Of a DNA stretch of 64,000 bases, positions 11,197-23,536 are shown piece by piece. A program made the position numbers and the translations under genes. This DNA comes from Pegoplata infirma (Eukaryota > Arthropoda > Insecta > Diptera > Anthomyiidae): the NCBI GenBank assembly GCA_963921195.1, contig OY992540.1, positions 11,297,766 to 11,361,765 of the forward strand. The letters run 5' to 3'. The notes under the pieces were generated by a model, which saw nothing but the letters and a program-made list of their open reading frames with translations, did not search any database and was not told where the DNA came from. How positions within the stretch are numbered: the stretch's first letter is position 1; each line of letters starts with the position of its first letter.

Positions 11197-12205
11197 ATAT
11201 AAACCACAATTTTTAAAATTTCACATAACGATATCTCGAAAACCAATTTTAAAAATTTTTTGATATTTGTACTTAGCGCATCAAAATTAATAAGTATGAT
11301 AAATCGCAAGACATTTTTTAATATTTTACTTCGAAAATTCTATTCGTAATTCGATGATTCCATTTGTTATTCGAAAATTCCATTTGTAATTCGAAGATTC
11401 TAATTCTAATTCGTCAATATCAATTGTAATTAAAAAGGATCAATTGTAATTTGAAGTTGATCTTTTTCCAATCACAATTGATCTTTTTCGAATTACAATT
11501 GATGTTTTTCGAATTACAATTGATCGTTTTCGGATAACAGTTGATCTTTTACGAATTTCAATTGATCTTTTTTGAATTACAATTTATATTTTTCGAATTT
11601 CAATTTGAATTTTGATCTTTTTCGAATTACAATTGATCTATTTCGAATAACAATTAATCTTTTTCGAATTTCAATTGATATTTTTTGAACTAAAATTTAT
11701 ATTTTTCGAATTACAATCGGAATTTTTGAATTACAATTGATCTTTTTTGAACAACAATTGATTTATTTCGAATTACAATCGATATTTTACAAATAACTAT
11801 TAATTTTTTTTTTCAAATACAATTGATCTATTTCGAATTACAATTGATCTTTTTCGATTTTCAATTGATCTTTTTTGAATTTAAATTTTTTTTCGAATTA
11901 CAATAGGAGTTTTTGAATTACAATTGATCTTTTTCGAATAAAAATTGATTTATTTCAAATTACACTTGCATTTTTTTCGAATTACAATCGATATTTTCCT
12001 CATTACAATTGATCTATTTGGAATAACAACTGATCTTTTCCGAATAACAATTGAAATCTTCGAATTATAAATGGAAATTTGGAATTACAAAAGAAATTTT
12101 TCAATTACAAGTAGAATCTTTGAATTACAAATGGAATTTTTGAATTACAAATGGAATCTTCGAATTATAACTAGAATTTTCGAATTACAATCGATCTTTT
12201 TCAAA
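11197..12205. repeat. Duplicated repeat block, copy 2, with 21-bp AATTACAATTGATC array
   Basis: This is a direct duplicate of 9397-10483, longer at its right end. About 40 degenerate units carry the same order of variants at the start (e.g. TTTGAATTACAATTTATATT then TTTTGATCTTTTTCGAATTA), so the block was duplicated as a whole. It provides the unoccupied site for the insertion at 9487-9895. Confidence 0.82.
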
Positions 12206-12720
12206 TTACATCTGTAAATGTTGTAGTAGAACAAAAATTTTCCCAGACACTTGGAAAAATCAAATGTTATAGAAAAAAATGCCACTCTTATGTGCCATGT
12301 CATTGGATTTTGAAATGGTATTTGATTGCTGTTTGCAAATCCTCTGTAGGATTGTTAAGGATTTTGTTTTGGTGTTTTGTATATGTTTATATATAGAGAA
12401 CATGTTGTTAAGCCAGAAAACTACAAACACCTACAAATAAGCAACAGCAGAAGTAGTGGCAGCAGCAGTGACAGCACCAATTCATTGTTGATGGTGTAAA
12501 GCATTTGTGACGGAATTAAAAAGATTCCAATAACATATTGAGTTAGAACGAAATGTCATGTTTGATTTGAAATGTACATTTAAAATCAAACACATCATTC
12601 TATTATTACTAATACCTCTAAAAAATTTTATCTTACACTAACACCAGAATAAAGAAAGAATTTCAAAAGAGAACAACGATTTTACTTAACAGGCTAGAAA
12701 TTTATGTAGTTTTTTAAAAA
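12206..12720. other. Spacer, low repeat content
   Basis: Includes a CAG-rich stretch (GCAACAGCAGAAGTAGTGGC near 12440) with no supporting long frame. Possibly host intron or intergenic sequence. Confidence 0.35.
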
Positions 12721-12844
12721 TTTATCAGCCTTTTCCTAAATCAAGTTTCATCGAAACTGACTTTAACTTCAAGTTGCGAACGCTATAAATGTTTTTCTTG
12801 ATTACACCGTCCGGCAAAAATAGAAAAACTGCCTGCGAATTTTG

Positions 12845-13845
12845 TACTCTTGCCCAAAACATTAAATCACGATAATGTTTTGCGGAAGATTTGGGTGTAC
12901 TTGCCAAAGCAAAGTTTTTTTTAGAAAAAAAAAATTTTTGCTATTCCATGCAAAACGAATTGAAATATCAGTCGAGGACCCTATTAAAAACCAAAACAGC
13001 TGTACATTTCGTAAGTGAGTGCAAAAATAAGTGCAAAAAATTGTTTTTACATTTTGGAGAGTATAAAAGATTCGGCACCAAAGAATATACCACTCTCACT
13101 TGTTTTATGTACATTTGATAAACAAATGGAAAATTTGTATGCGAAAAGCTTAGACTTGGTGAAAAAGTAGTTTTGGTAAAAAAATTATTTTTTTTCACGA
13201 AAAACAAAATTATGTTAGAAAAACTTTCATGAACCCAAAATTTTTGGTGAAAAAAAATTTTGATGAAAAAAGTTTTTGATGAAAAGAAAAATTTTTTGAT
13301 GTAAAAAAAATTGATGAAAAACCAAATATGAAAAAAAATTGTTGGTGAGAAAAAAATTCATAGTAAAAAATTTTATAAAAAAATTTTATGAAAAAAAATA
13401 TGATAAAAAAAATTTATGAAAAAAAAAATTTGATGAAAAAGAAAAAATTTATGAAAAAAAAAAAAAAAAATATGAAAAAAAATTTAATGAAAAAAAAATT
13501 TATGAAAAAAATTCATGGAAAAAAAATTTGATGGGGGAAAAAAATGTATGAAAAAAAAAATTTATGAAAAAAAAAATTTGATGAAAAAAAAATTTTTTGT
13601 TGAAAAATAATTATGTTACTTTTTATTCACCAGATGGTGAAAAACGGTTTTATTCACCACGAGGTGAATTATTATCCAAGTTACAAACCCAAGTTATTAA
13701 AATGTTTGGTTTTAAGTCAATGAAAAATAGTAATTCTTGTTTTCTTTTTCGTTAATTGTTAGCTTATATAGTCAAACTGAGGTGGCGACCTGCAACTTTT
13801 TTATTATTAGACACCAGCCTAAAAACATTATCATGTTAAAAATTG
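12845..13845 (+). mobile_element. A-rich mini-me-related element, copy 1, with ATGAAAAAAAATTT array
   Basis: The inverted copy is at 52195-53285. The parts in order are: GGTGTACTTGCCAAAGCAAA, 'cgaattgaaatatcagtcgagg', a mini-me-like tail (TATAAAAGATTCGGCACCAA ... CTCTCACTTGTTTT). Then comes an array from about 13237 to 13610 of (G)ATGAAAAAAAATTT-type units, TTCACCACGAGGTGAAT, and a segment with TAGTCAAACTGAGGTGGCGA. Similarity to the other copy stops near 13845. Frames here are low-complexity. Confidence 0.75.
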
Positions 13846-13892
13846 TTAAAAACAAACCGGATAATATACGTTTGCAACTAGAAACTTAATAT

Positions 13893-14373
13893 AGTAAAAC
13901 TGGATTTATAGTTTATTATTTCATGATCCTGTTTCCTTTAAAAACGACTTCAAAGTTTTAGAGGATTAAATTTTATAAAATACTTTTTTAATATTTGTAC
14001 TAATGCCACTAGTGATAGCAAATGAAAGAGAAGGATCTCTCCTAATTTTTCTATATTATTATTTTTAAATGTCAGAAAAATATGTATGTGCTTTCAAATC
14101 TTTATCCTTCAATGTCATTCAAAATTTTCAACAAAATATTTTGATAAAGTTTTCAAATGACTTTATTCACATCCTTTTATCCCGATATGGCAAAGTGAAA
14201 AAACGGAAAAATTAGAGGAGATACTCCTATTTTATTTGTAATCACCAGTGTCGTGATAGGATAAGTACAAATATTTGAGAAATATTTTACACAATGTAGT
14301 CTTTAAAACTTTGAAGCTCTTTTATTAAAGGAAACAGGATCACGAAATGAAAAACTGTAAATGCAGTTTTACT
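13893..14373. mobile_element. TIR element, AGTAAAACTG ends
   Basis: Ends AGTAAAACTG (13893) and CAGTTTTACT (14364-14373). Inner arms TTTCATGATCCTGTTTCCTT (from 13919) and its complement (to 14348) include conserved GATCCTGTTTCC. No target duplication could be defined. No protein frame. Confidence 0.6.
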
Positions 14374-14629
14374 CCATTTGATCTCAACTCTCAGACATAT
14401 ATCATCCTGTTCATGTTTAGTATTGGCTGTGGCACGGTGTTGTCAATCAGGGTGTATATTTTATTTTTATTTTTTAATTTTCATAAATTTACAATTTTGG
14501 TAAAATTTTCTAAAAAACCAAAGCTTTGATCAAAGGGTGCCAGGGGTTAAAATTATCAGATTTGGCTCAAATTATTTTAAATGAAAGGTTGTCTTAAGCT
14601 CTATTACAGAAATTTGAAAAAGAATAATT
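14374..14629. other. Spacer with old dispersed repeat
   Basis: Contains the 'ttgatcaaagggtgcc...' dispersed sequence also seen near 9180, 19400 and 43640. The 60-codon frame 14347-14529 starts inside the preceding element and is not credible. Confidence 0.4.
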
Positions 14630-16240
14630 GTATGTCGAAGATTTCAATGGTAATTCGAAAAATATGAACTGAATTTCCAATGATCTTGTTTAAATTAAAA
14701 TTGGAATCTTCGAATTACCATTGATCTTTTTCGAATTCCAAATGATCTTTGTCAATTAACAATTGTTATTTTTCTTTTCCGAATTACAATTGATCTTTTT
14801 CAAATTACAATTAATCCTTTTCGAATTACAATTGATCAATTTCAATTGACAATAATTGTCAATTGCACTGTGCTACAAAAAACACAAAATCGAATATACT
14901 TTTAAAATGAAGTAGTTAAGGTTGTAGGTCTCGTCGAAAAGATCACAAAAATTACCACCAAACTTGCCAGGCACCCTCAAATTTTTAAGTTATTGTCAAA
15001 AAACGTTTTTTTGGGACTTTTCTCACTAAACCACGTGTAACTTAAACATTTTTCAACCGATTTTAAAATTGTCAACTGTTTTGGATAGAATTGGTTGTGA
15101 ATTGGTCTATACATATAAGAAAAATATGTATTGATTTTTTCAACAATATCTAATTTTTGTTATTTTTTGAAATTTTTTTGAGTTTATCGATTTTTTTCTG
15201 CTATAGTTTGTTCAACAACATTTATATTACTAAACGTATTCCTAAACCAAATTTAATTGTGAATACGATGAGCTTTATGCCAAAAAAATCGGATAACAAT
15301 TGACAGAGTTGTGATAACTTTTCTAAAAAATATAATTATAATTTTGTATGAAATTGCCGTGCGGATAACCCAGGCAAAAAAAAAATAAAAAAATAAACGA
15401 ACATACTGAGAGGTCGTGTATCATTATTTTAAAGGTTTTTGATCTCCTGAATTCGAATTTGACCTTGAAATTGCGCTATCTTATTAAGTTTTTGATATAT
15501 CAATTTATGTTAAATATCTCAAAAACCTGACGAGATAGAGCAATTTAAAGGCCAGATTAGGATTCATCGCGCCAAAAACCTTTAAAAATATTGTTCATGA
15601 CCATTTATGATAAATTTATTTTTTTGCCTTAAAAATCTTAATTTTCTTTTTTAGAAAAATTATCAAAACTCTGTCAATTATTATCCGATTTTTTCAGGAT
15701 AAAGCTTATCGTGTTTAGAATTAAATTTTCTTTAAAAAAACGCTCATAAATATAAAGGTTGTTAAACAAACAATAGCAGAAAAAAATCGATAAACTCGAA
15801 AAATTTTCAAAAAATAACAAAAAATTGATTTTATGGAAAAAATCAATAGATATCTTTCTTTTACGTATTGACCAATTCACACACATGGAAAGCCCTATCC
15901 TTTTTCTATTAAAAAACAGTTTAAAAATTAAAATCGGTTGAAAATTTTCTATATTATACAAGGTTTAGTGAGAAAAGTCCCAAAAAACGTTTTTTGACAA
16001 TAACTCTAAAATTTGAGGGTGTCTGGCAAGCTTAATGGGCATTTTTGTGATCTACTCGACAAGACCAACAACCTATACTATGTCACATTAGAAGTATTTT
16101 TTCACTGTAGCACAGTGTTATTGATCATTTTCGAATTACAATTGAAATTTTGAATTACAAGTAGAATCTTCGAATTACAAATGGAATTTTCGAATTTCAA
16201 ATGTAATCTTCGAATAACAAGTAGAATCTTCGAATTAAAA
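14630..16240. repeat. Third AATTACAATTGATC array, split by a TIR element
   Basis: Degenerate 21-bp units as at 9955-12205 occupy 14630-14865 and 16118-16240; the element at 14866-16117 lies between them. Confidence 0.75.
14866..16117. mobile_element. TIR element, CACTGTGCTACA ends
   Basis: Ends CACTGTGCTACA and its complement TGTAGCACAGTG enclose inverted arms of about 270 bp or more (14866 to ~15230 and ~15700 to 16117). The arms share GGACTTTTCTCACTAAACC and GGTCTCGTCGA. No clear target duplication. The antisense frame 15674-15961 lies in one arm and shows no domain. Confidence 0.8.
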
Positions 16241-16433
16241 TTGTTTTGTTTTTGTTTTTTTTAATTATATCAGTAAATTGTGAAGAAAAATAAAATTTTT
16301 CTCCTGCATTCATAATCGGAGGAAAAATTTTTTTACCATACAAAATAATTAATCGCTAGATCGGCTGGATAAAGATCTTGGATCATTTTCATGTGTTTCA
16401 CGCGGAATGACAAAGGGAATAAACACCACTATA

Positions 16434-17509
16434 GAGGCATTCCACACCAAATGTCCAGCGAAAAAAAACATGTGTACCGTAAACTTCTGAATAGGTAGTA
16501 TGGATAGCCCTATATGGAACTTAGAAAATTGCGATTTTGGTTTTTCAATTTTTCAAAAACTGGGCTTAGGAGGCGTGGTCAAATATTGGAAAAATGGTCA
16601 AATTTGTGGCGAGTTGCCTGGATTAAATATTTATCACATTATGCACCACAATCTCAAAAATTTACAGTCTTATATAGTTTTGTATGGGCTATCGATTAAA
16701 TTTTTTTTTTTTTGGAAAATTTTCAGAACCCGTTCTGAAATTTTCCATTTTCTAAAAAAGTCAATTTATCAAAAATCCGGCCACTTTTTTTTTCTTTTTT
16801 ATTTATTTTTTTAAAAGTTTAGATGTTTGTCCATCCACACAAAAAATATCAGAAACACGTTCATCTTTTTTTTCGAGAAAATCGCATTTGAACTTTAAAT
16901 TTCATAACAATTTTGTTATTTGCTTGTATTTTCTTGTGTCAACAGAGCGTATGACGAATATTTATGCAATTAATATTACTCATTCGCAACTTTAAAACAA
17001 AGAAATACAAGCAAATAACAAAATTGTTATGAAATTTAAAGTTCAAATGCGATTTTCTCGAAAAAAAAGGTGAACGTGTTTCTGATTTTTTTTTGTGTGG
17101 ATGGACAAACATCTAAACTTTTAAAAAAATAAATAAAAAATAAAAAACAAGTGGCCGGATTTTTGATAAATTGACTTTTTTAGAAAATGGAAAATTTTAG
17201 AACGGGTTCTGAAAATTTTCCAAAAAAAAAAAATGTAATCGATAGCCCATACAAAACTATATAAGAACGTAAATTTTTGACATTGTGGTGCATTTAGTTT
17301 TAATGTGATAAATATTTAATCAAGGCAACTCGCCACAAATTTTACCATTTTTCCAATATTTGACCACGCCTCCTAAGCCCAGTTTTCGAAAATTTGAAAA
17401 ACCAAAAACGCAATTTTCTCAGCTACATATAAGGCTATCCAAAAAATCTATTCAGAAATTTACGGGACACATGTTTTTCTGTAGCGGGACATTTGGTGTG
17501 GAATGCCTC
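16434..17509. mobile_element. 1.08-kb foldback element, GAGGCATTCCACACCAAATG ends, copy 1
   Basis: The whole element is an inverted repeat with arms of roughly 480 bp and a short centre near 16970. It is flanked by TATA on both sides (16430-16433, 17510-17513). A second copy lies at 20565-21643. Segments in order: terminal TIR, TGGATAGCCCTATATGGAAC, TTAGGAGGCGTGGTCAAATA, GGCCACTTTTTTT, 'gtttgtccatccacac'. The 104-codon frame 16500-16814 is not kept in copy 2. No transposase. Confidence 0.9.
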
Positions 17510-17513
17510 TATA

Positions 17514-18534
17514 CTGTGTTTGAAGGGTTTACCAAATAAGATCGATAGAATTATTTTAAAATAATATTAAGGAATTCATTTTATTTCATTATGTTAAGGT
17601 ATTAATGTTCTCAGTTTAACGGTGCGTATTATTAATATTGTCATTCATATTATTCATTTTATCAAATCTTTAGTATTACGGTGCGTATTATTAATTTTAT
17701 CGTGCATATTATATATTACTAATACGCTCCGTTACTGAAGGTATTATGCGAAAATACCTAATTCAATCTTACAGAAACTTAATCCATTTTATTTTGTCCA
17801 GAATCGTCTTGGATCATCCCCAAAAAAATTCGGTGATTTATAGCATTTGTTAAGTATACCGAATTCTGACCAACTTGCATTTTGACTGAACACGGCTCTA
17901 TATGGTTAGATTTTTTTTATCCATTTCCACTCAACAATTTTATCTACCAAAAAATAAATTTAAATTTTTCGTGGTTTGGGGTGAATTATTATTATTTTTT
18001 AATTTACATTTTATTGATTTTTTATTTACTTTTTATTTATTTTTATTTCACGGGAATTAAACTGTTGTTCTTATATGTGTGGTGGGATTTAACTTGTGTA
18101 TTTTGTTAATTTTTGCATAAATATTTATGAGTTTGTCACAAAATTCTTGTCAAGTTTATGCCACAAATTAGTGGGTATATAAAAAAAAACTTTGTTATGA
18201 CGGTTTGTTGGATGGTGGGTTCATAAAATATCACGAAATATATTTACAAGGACTTGCAATCAGTTTACTAACTTGTTGTCATTGTAAAAATCAAAAGTTT
18301 TATGAAAACAGCATAAAAAGCTTAATAAAATAAATAAAAGCTACAATAAATGTAATCAAATATATCCATTCTCCTCAAAAAAAATATCGATTTTGGTTGT
18401 TATTTACTAAATCGGGCGATAAGCCCATATAAAGCAGAGTGATTTTCAGCAGTTGAGCACAAGTTTTTTATTCATCTACCACAAATCTTTATTTTATTGC
18501 AAATCTCAGGTAATTTCTGTTATAAGATTTTTGA
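17514..18534. other. Spacer with A/T-rich repeats and a promoter-like site
   Basis: 17600-17740 has repeated ACGGTGCGTATTATTAAT in direct and inverted form. The 75-codon frame 17882-18109 is hydrophobic and Phe/Leu/Tyr-rich but lies in very A/T-rich DNA and shows no supporting signal. Promoter-like site is given separately. Confidence 0.4.
18410..18511 (+). promoter_or_regulatory. Candidate promoter with GATA site, TATA box, short leader and splice donor
   Basis: GGGCGATAAGCCC (18415-18427, containing GATAAG) directly precedes TATAAAG (18428-18434). TTCAGCAGTTGAGC follows about 20-30 bases later, resembling an insect initiator. A CAG|GTAATT donor lies at 18507-18515. No ATG occurs between them, so this would be a noncoding first exon. 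A hAT-like MITE begins 33 bases after the donor. No downstream coding exon was identified. Confidence 0.3.
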
Positions 18535-18542
18535 GTGGACAT

Positions 18543-18976
18543 TAGGGGTATAACCAAAATAAAAACCTATCATAACGGTATGGGCAATGTTATACTGATA
18601 ACAAAAAACGTTATACGGGGTCATTTTGGTCCAAAAACCTTCGGCACCGATTGCAATTTCTAAAACACCTCAAATTTTAATTTTTGTATGTTTTATGGTG
18701 AGAATCCGTCCCTTTCAACGTTATTTTGTTTTTCGTCGTTTTACAACAAAAATAAAACAAGAAAAAATTAGCAGTATGATTTTCAACATTTGAAACATGG
18801 GTTGAATGAATATTTGAAAAAAAATATTAGCAAAAACTTCATCGCGATCGGTGCCGAACCTTTTTTAATATTCGCGAAAAAAAGAGGACGTATTTCTTAT
18901 TGATTTTCTATGTACTTTCTCACTATGATAAGCCCTTTTTGATATTTTCAAAAATATGCAAATGGTTATATCCCTA
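18543..18976. mobile_element. hAT-like MITE, TAGGGGTATAACC ends
   Basis: Ends TAGGGGTATAACCA and, complemented, TAGGGATATAACCA. 8-bp flanks GTGGACAT (18535-18542) and GTGGTCAT (18977-18984) differ at one base. Subterminal inverted segments TTCGGCACCGAT (about 18649) and ATCGGTGCCGAA (about 18847). 434 bp, no frame. Confidence 0.85.
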
Positions 18977-18984
18977 GTGGTCAT

Positions 18985-20000
18985 ACAAATGAGCATTTCA
19001 TACATACCATGGGGCGTTACTGCGTCCTGCTTCATAAATGCAAAATTTGTTTTGCATTTAAATAAAATGTTCTTTTTAGAATTGACGAACAGAAATAACT
19101 TTTCTAAATAATTTGCTACACATATCAGAATATTAATACTATTGGTTGATTCTTGAAAAAAAAATTAATATTTACCTGCGAAAGAGATAATAAAAATTGT
19201 TTTAAAGAATTAGAAAATTTTATGAAAATTAAAAAAAAAATAATTTAAATATTTGTATGAAAGTTTTAAATAGTATCATTCAATTAAATTCGCTGTGGCA
19301 TAATGTGTGTGTGGCATTAGAGTGGCATTTATTCTTCACCCGTGGCGCCCTCCTATCAAAGTCTTGGTTTTTTTAGAAAATGTTCACCAAAAACTCTAAA
19401 CTTTGATCGAAGGGCGTTCTGATTTGGCTGAAATTACGTTTAAATGAAAGTTTTGTATAAAGACTTTTGAAATAATTGTAGTCAGTGGAAAAACATTTCG
19501 GATTTTTTTTTTAATTTTTTGAACATAAAAATCGCCATTTTTGAAAAAATGTTTCACAAATTTCAAATGGCGATATCTAGAAAACCACTCGACCGATTTA
19601 AAATTGTTGTGATATTCATGAACAGCATGCTCAAATAAAGATATTTCAAAGTATTGACAACCGAATTTTGGTGTTGTTTCAATTAAATGTGTGTTGTATC
19701 AACCGAATTTAGTTGAGACTACTTTCGTGTGTACGAATCACTGTTCCTTGTGCAAAAACAAATGAACAGAAAAAGTTGAAAACATTAAATATAAATGAAA
19801 AACATTTTCTGCAATACTTATTATTAAATTGTTACTACTCAAGAGTGCATTTTAATGTTGCACCAAAAAAGTTATACATATGAATTTTACAAACAAAAGA
19901 ATATTAAGTTGGATGAAAATTAAAATGGAAATAAAATTTTAGGTCATGGTTGCGTATAAGTAATAAAAATGTACAAACACTAGTTCAGCTTTTAATTAAC
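18985..20000. other. Spacer with decayed repeats
   Basis: 19330-19640 resembles the dispersed 'gatcgaaggg / gatatctagaaaacc' sequence. About 19665-19720 resembles the AACTGAATTT/CAACCGAATTT motifs of the MITE at 39005-39253. No gene seen. Confidence 0.4.
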
Positions 20001-20003
20001 TAA

Positions 20004-20443
20004 AAAGGAAAGTCTCCAAGGCGTCACATTTCGATCTTTATGATTTTTTTTTATCCCCTTTTTTACGCAAAGCAGCTTACAATTAGTCATGTTGCATAGC
20101 AAATGAAAACTATTTGGAAAACATATCCAAACATGCTTAACATTTTGTGATGTTAAATAGACTACTCAAATTTTAGGACTTTTTTTATTAATAACTCGAA
20201 AAATATTGAAATAGGCCTTTAAAATACCTTATATTTAATACTTTTCCCCTATTTGATCTAGTAGGGGTTAAACGTAAAAAAGTAAAAGGTCTTGTTTCCC
20301 CTTATACAAATCGACCAGCCTAAAAATAAGTTTGGGCCGCTAACAACAAAAAAAAAAAAAAAATTGTTCCACAATTTTTTATCCGTATCAACATTTAAAA
20401 ATTTCATAAAAATCGGAGGGTGTCGTTAGGGTGGCTTTCTTTG
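20004..20443. mobile_element. TTA/TAA-duplicating TIR element, degenerate copy
   Basis: Ends AAAGGAAAGTCTCC and GGCTTTCTTTG are decayed forms of the AAGGGAAGTCTCCC family. TAA flanks both sides (20001-20003, 20444-20446). Internal landmarks of the family, such as 'aaatcgaccagcctaaaaataag', are present. Confidence 0.7.
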
Positions 20444-20564
20444 TAAGTAATAATATTGAAACTTAATAAAACAAAAATAATTATGCTGAATTTGTTTTAA
20501 AACAAAACTTCTTATGAAGGAAAATAATAAAAACTTTTTGTATTATTTATTAAAAGATGCATAT

Positions 20565-21643
20565 GAGGCATTCCACACCAAATGACCAGCGAAAAAAAAA
20601 AACATGTGTACCGTAAACTTCTGTATAGGTTGTATGGATAGCCCTATATTGAAATTAGAAAATTACATTTTGGTTTTTCAATTTTTTAAAAACTGGGCTT
20701 AGGAGGCGTGGTCAAATATTTGAAAAATGGTCAAATTTGTGGCGAGTTGCCTTGATTAAATATTTATCACATTTAAACGGAATGCACCATAATCTCAAAA
20801 ACTTACATTCTTATATAGTTTTGTATGGGCTATCGACTAAAGTTTTTTTTTTGGAAAATTTTCAGAACCCGTTCTGAAATTTTCCATTTTTAAAAAAAGT
20901 CAATTTATCAAAAATCCGGCCACTTTTTTTCTTTTTTAATTTTTTTTTTTAAAGTTTATATGTTTGTCCATCCACACAAAAAAATTCAAAAACACATTTT
21001 TCGTTTTTTTTTCGAGAAAATCGCATTTGAATTTTAAATTTCATAACAATGTAGTAATTTGCTTGTATTTTCTTGTTTCTACAGAACGTATAAGGAATAT
21101 TTATGCAATTAATATTACTCATTCGCAACATTAAAACAAGAAAATACAAGCAAATTACAAAATTGTTATGAAATCTAAAATTCAAATGCGATTTTCTAGA
21201 AAAAAAACGAAGAACGTGTTTATGATTTTTTTTTTGTGCGGATGGACAAACATCTAAACTTAAAAAAAAAAAAATTTAAAAAGAAAAAAAAAAAGTGGCC
21301 GGATTTTTGATAAATTGACTTTTTTAAAAAATGGAAAATTTCAGAACGGGTTTCCTAAAAAAAAAATTTTAATCGATAGCTTATACAAAACTATATAAGA
21401 TTGTAAATTTTTGACATTGTGGTGCATTCCGTTTTAATGTGATAAATATTTATTCAAGGCAACTTGCCACAAATTTTACCATTTTTCCAATTTTTTACCA
21501 CGCCTCCTAAGCCCAGTTTTTAAAAATTTTAAAAACCAAAAACGCAATTTTCTTAGTTTCATATAGGGCTATCCAAAGAAACTATGTAGAAATTTATGGG
21601 ACACATGTTTTTCTGTAGCGGGGCATTTGGTGTGGAAAGCCTC
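20565..21643. mobile_element. 1.08-kb foldback element, copy 2
   Basis: Same structure as 16434-17509, somewhat more decayed in the arms. Flanked by ATAT on both sides (20561-20564, 21644-21647), which again gives a 4-bp duplication. The antisense frame 20949-21185 is a by-product of the inverted repeat. Confidence 0.9.
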
Positions 21644-21791
21644 ATATAACGTTCATATAGTGCCTTTGGAAGAAATACGAAAAAAAAGACATTTCCCCCT
21701 TTTAACCATCTCGATAGCCGATAAAAAAACCGGTAAGTCTTAGATTTTGTCCCTCTATAACATATAAAGTACAGGACAATCGGAGTGTAAG

Positions 21792-22407
21792 CTACCCAGT
21801 TGGCAAATGTGTCACTGAGGAAATTTCCACAGTGATTCCTTGAGGAAATGTCTTCAGGCTCTGACAAATTATAGGTATTCCTTGATGACATGTCCTAACA
21901 ATGTCAGCACTGAATGTTTGCCTTAAGAGTGTGGACAATTCCGCTTAGACGTCTAAAAGGAAATGTCTTCAGAATAGCAGTATATTAAATTAGAATTTTA
22001 AATCTGGGCAACTCTTCAATTTCCAAGAAAAAAATGGCAACATTATCGATTTATTTAAAATAAAACCAAAATCTAACAAGTAGAATAAAAGTAATAATAG
22101 TTTTTTCGAAATATGAGAAAGATAATTTATAAAGGAAAATGGATAAAAGTAAAAACTAAAGGAAATACGAAAATTTTTTGTATTTTCGGATGACCTAAGT
22201 CAGACATTTCCCCAATGAAGTCTTAGGTGACATGTCCCCAGAAGGTCAGCCCTGACCACTGCTGACTTTGAGTGCGGACATTTTGAAAATTTGTATGAAA
22301 CTGTCCTCAACCCAGTACATAGAGATGTCTTGTGGATGTCAGCAGTGACTCTGACATGTCACCGCACCGTCACTGAGGATGGCTCGAGGACGTTGCCAAC
22401 TGGGTAG
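21792..22407. mobile_element. TIR element, CTACCCAGTTGGCAA ends
   Basis: Perfect 15-base ends (21792-21806; 22393-22407). TCACTGAGGA, GACATGTC and GACATTTCC motifs recur inside both halves. No duplication could be fixed. The 110-codon antisense frame 21559-21891 runs across the element's edge and is not supported. Confidence 0.75.
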
Positions 22408-23536
22408 GGGATACCTTCCTTGTCAGTGTAAGCGAAGAAACGAATATATCCGTGCACATGTCTGCTATTCAGTAAGTAGGTACCGGACCGATTGCAGTGA
22501 AATTTATATCGGTTATATCTAACGTAATTTCGAACTTAAGTTTGGACGCTGGACCACACATATTCAATAAGGGCGCCACCAGGGGCCCCTTAAGTATGAC
22601 GTGTTTAGTACACAAAAACTTTAAATACTTTTAAATCACCAACATTAAATGGAATATGCTTACTTTTATTTGCTTTTGGTTTCATCCCATTCCGTTTTTT
22701 GTTTTTTGCACTGTGTTGTTATTCAGAAAGCAGTTATTTTTTGGTTTTTAAGCCTTGATGTCATTTTTCATTCTCCAAAACAAAAAATATCTTCACTCTG
22801 AAAATTTGACACTTTGTAAAGAATTTAATGAACTTTAAAAATTTAAAATGGCGTGTAAAATAAAAATATTTTTATCGAAAATTTGAAAAATTCAGAACCA
22901 ATTCCGAATTTTTTTCTAAAACAAAAAAATGCCAATCGGTAGCCCATACAAATCTCTATTAAATAGATGTGTAGAAAGTAGACAAAATTTTCTAGAGCGA
23001 TATTTTTTTGTGCGTAGTCGAAAGAATCTGTCTTATATAATGCATTACCATCTAATGCATAAAATAATTTCCAAATACATATAGTAAAATTATTTTACTT
23101 TCAAAGACTTTGTTTATTATACCTCTCAAATACTTATATTATTATGTCATTCCAATTGATAAAAGTTTTTCACATACAATACCCCCTTCAACAAAAGTTT
23201 CCTTTCAATTTCAAATATCCATATAACCACAAAGTTTTGAAATTAAACTGACATTAAACATAAGTATTATTGAAGTTGTGGTAGTTTAAGTATTTGATAT
23301 ATTTTATATTCATTTTATTCTTCCTAATCTCATTATGAAACATTTTATTATTTACCAAAAAATAATCAAAATCAATTATGGAGATAAAGGTATTTACAAA
23401 CAAAATCAGAATTAATAAAGTAGATCATTAGTAGAGACATATAATGTTATTTGTTAAGAAAATGTAATATTGACAAATCGATAGTCAGGCATTGACAATA
23501 TTTATACATACATCAAATACACATCAACTAGATAGA
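22408..23536. other. Spacer without recognised gene
   Basis: 22410-22620 is less A/T-rich than its surroundings and not recognised elsewhere in the window; no long frame. The rest is A/T-rich. Confidence 0.4.

Noticed and set aside
16500..16814. 104-codon frame in the foldback element
   Set aside because: Not conserved in the second copy at 20565-21643, which has indels and stops in the same region.
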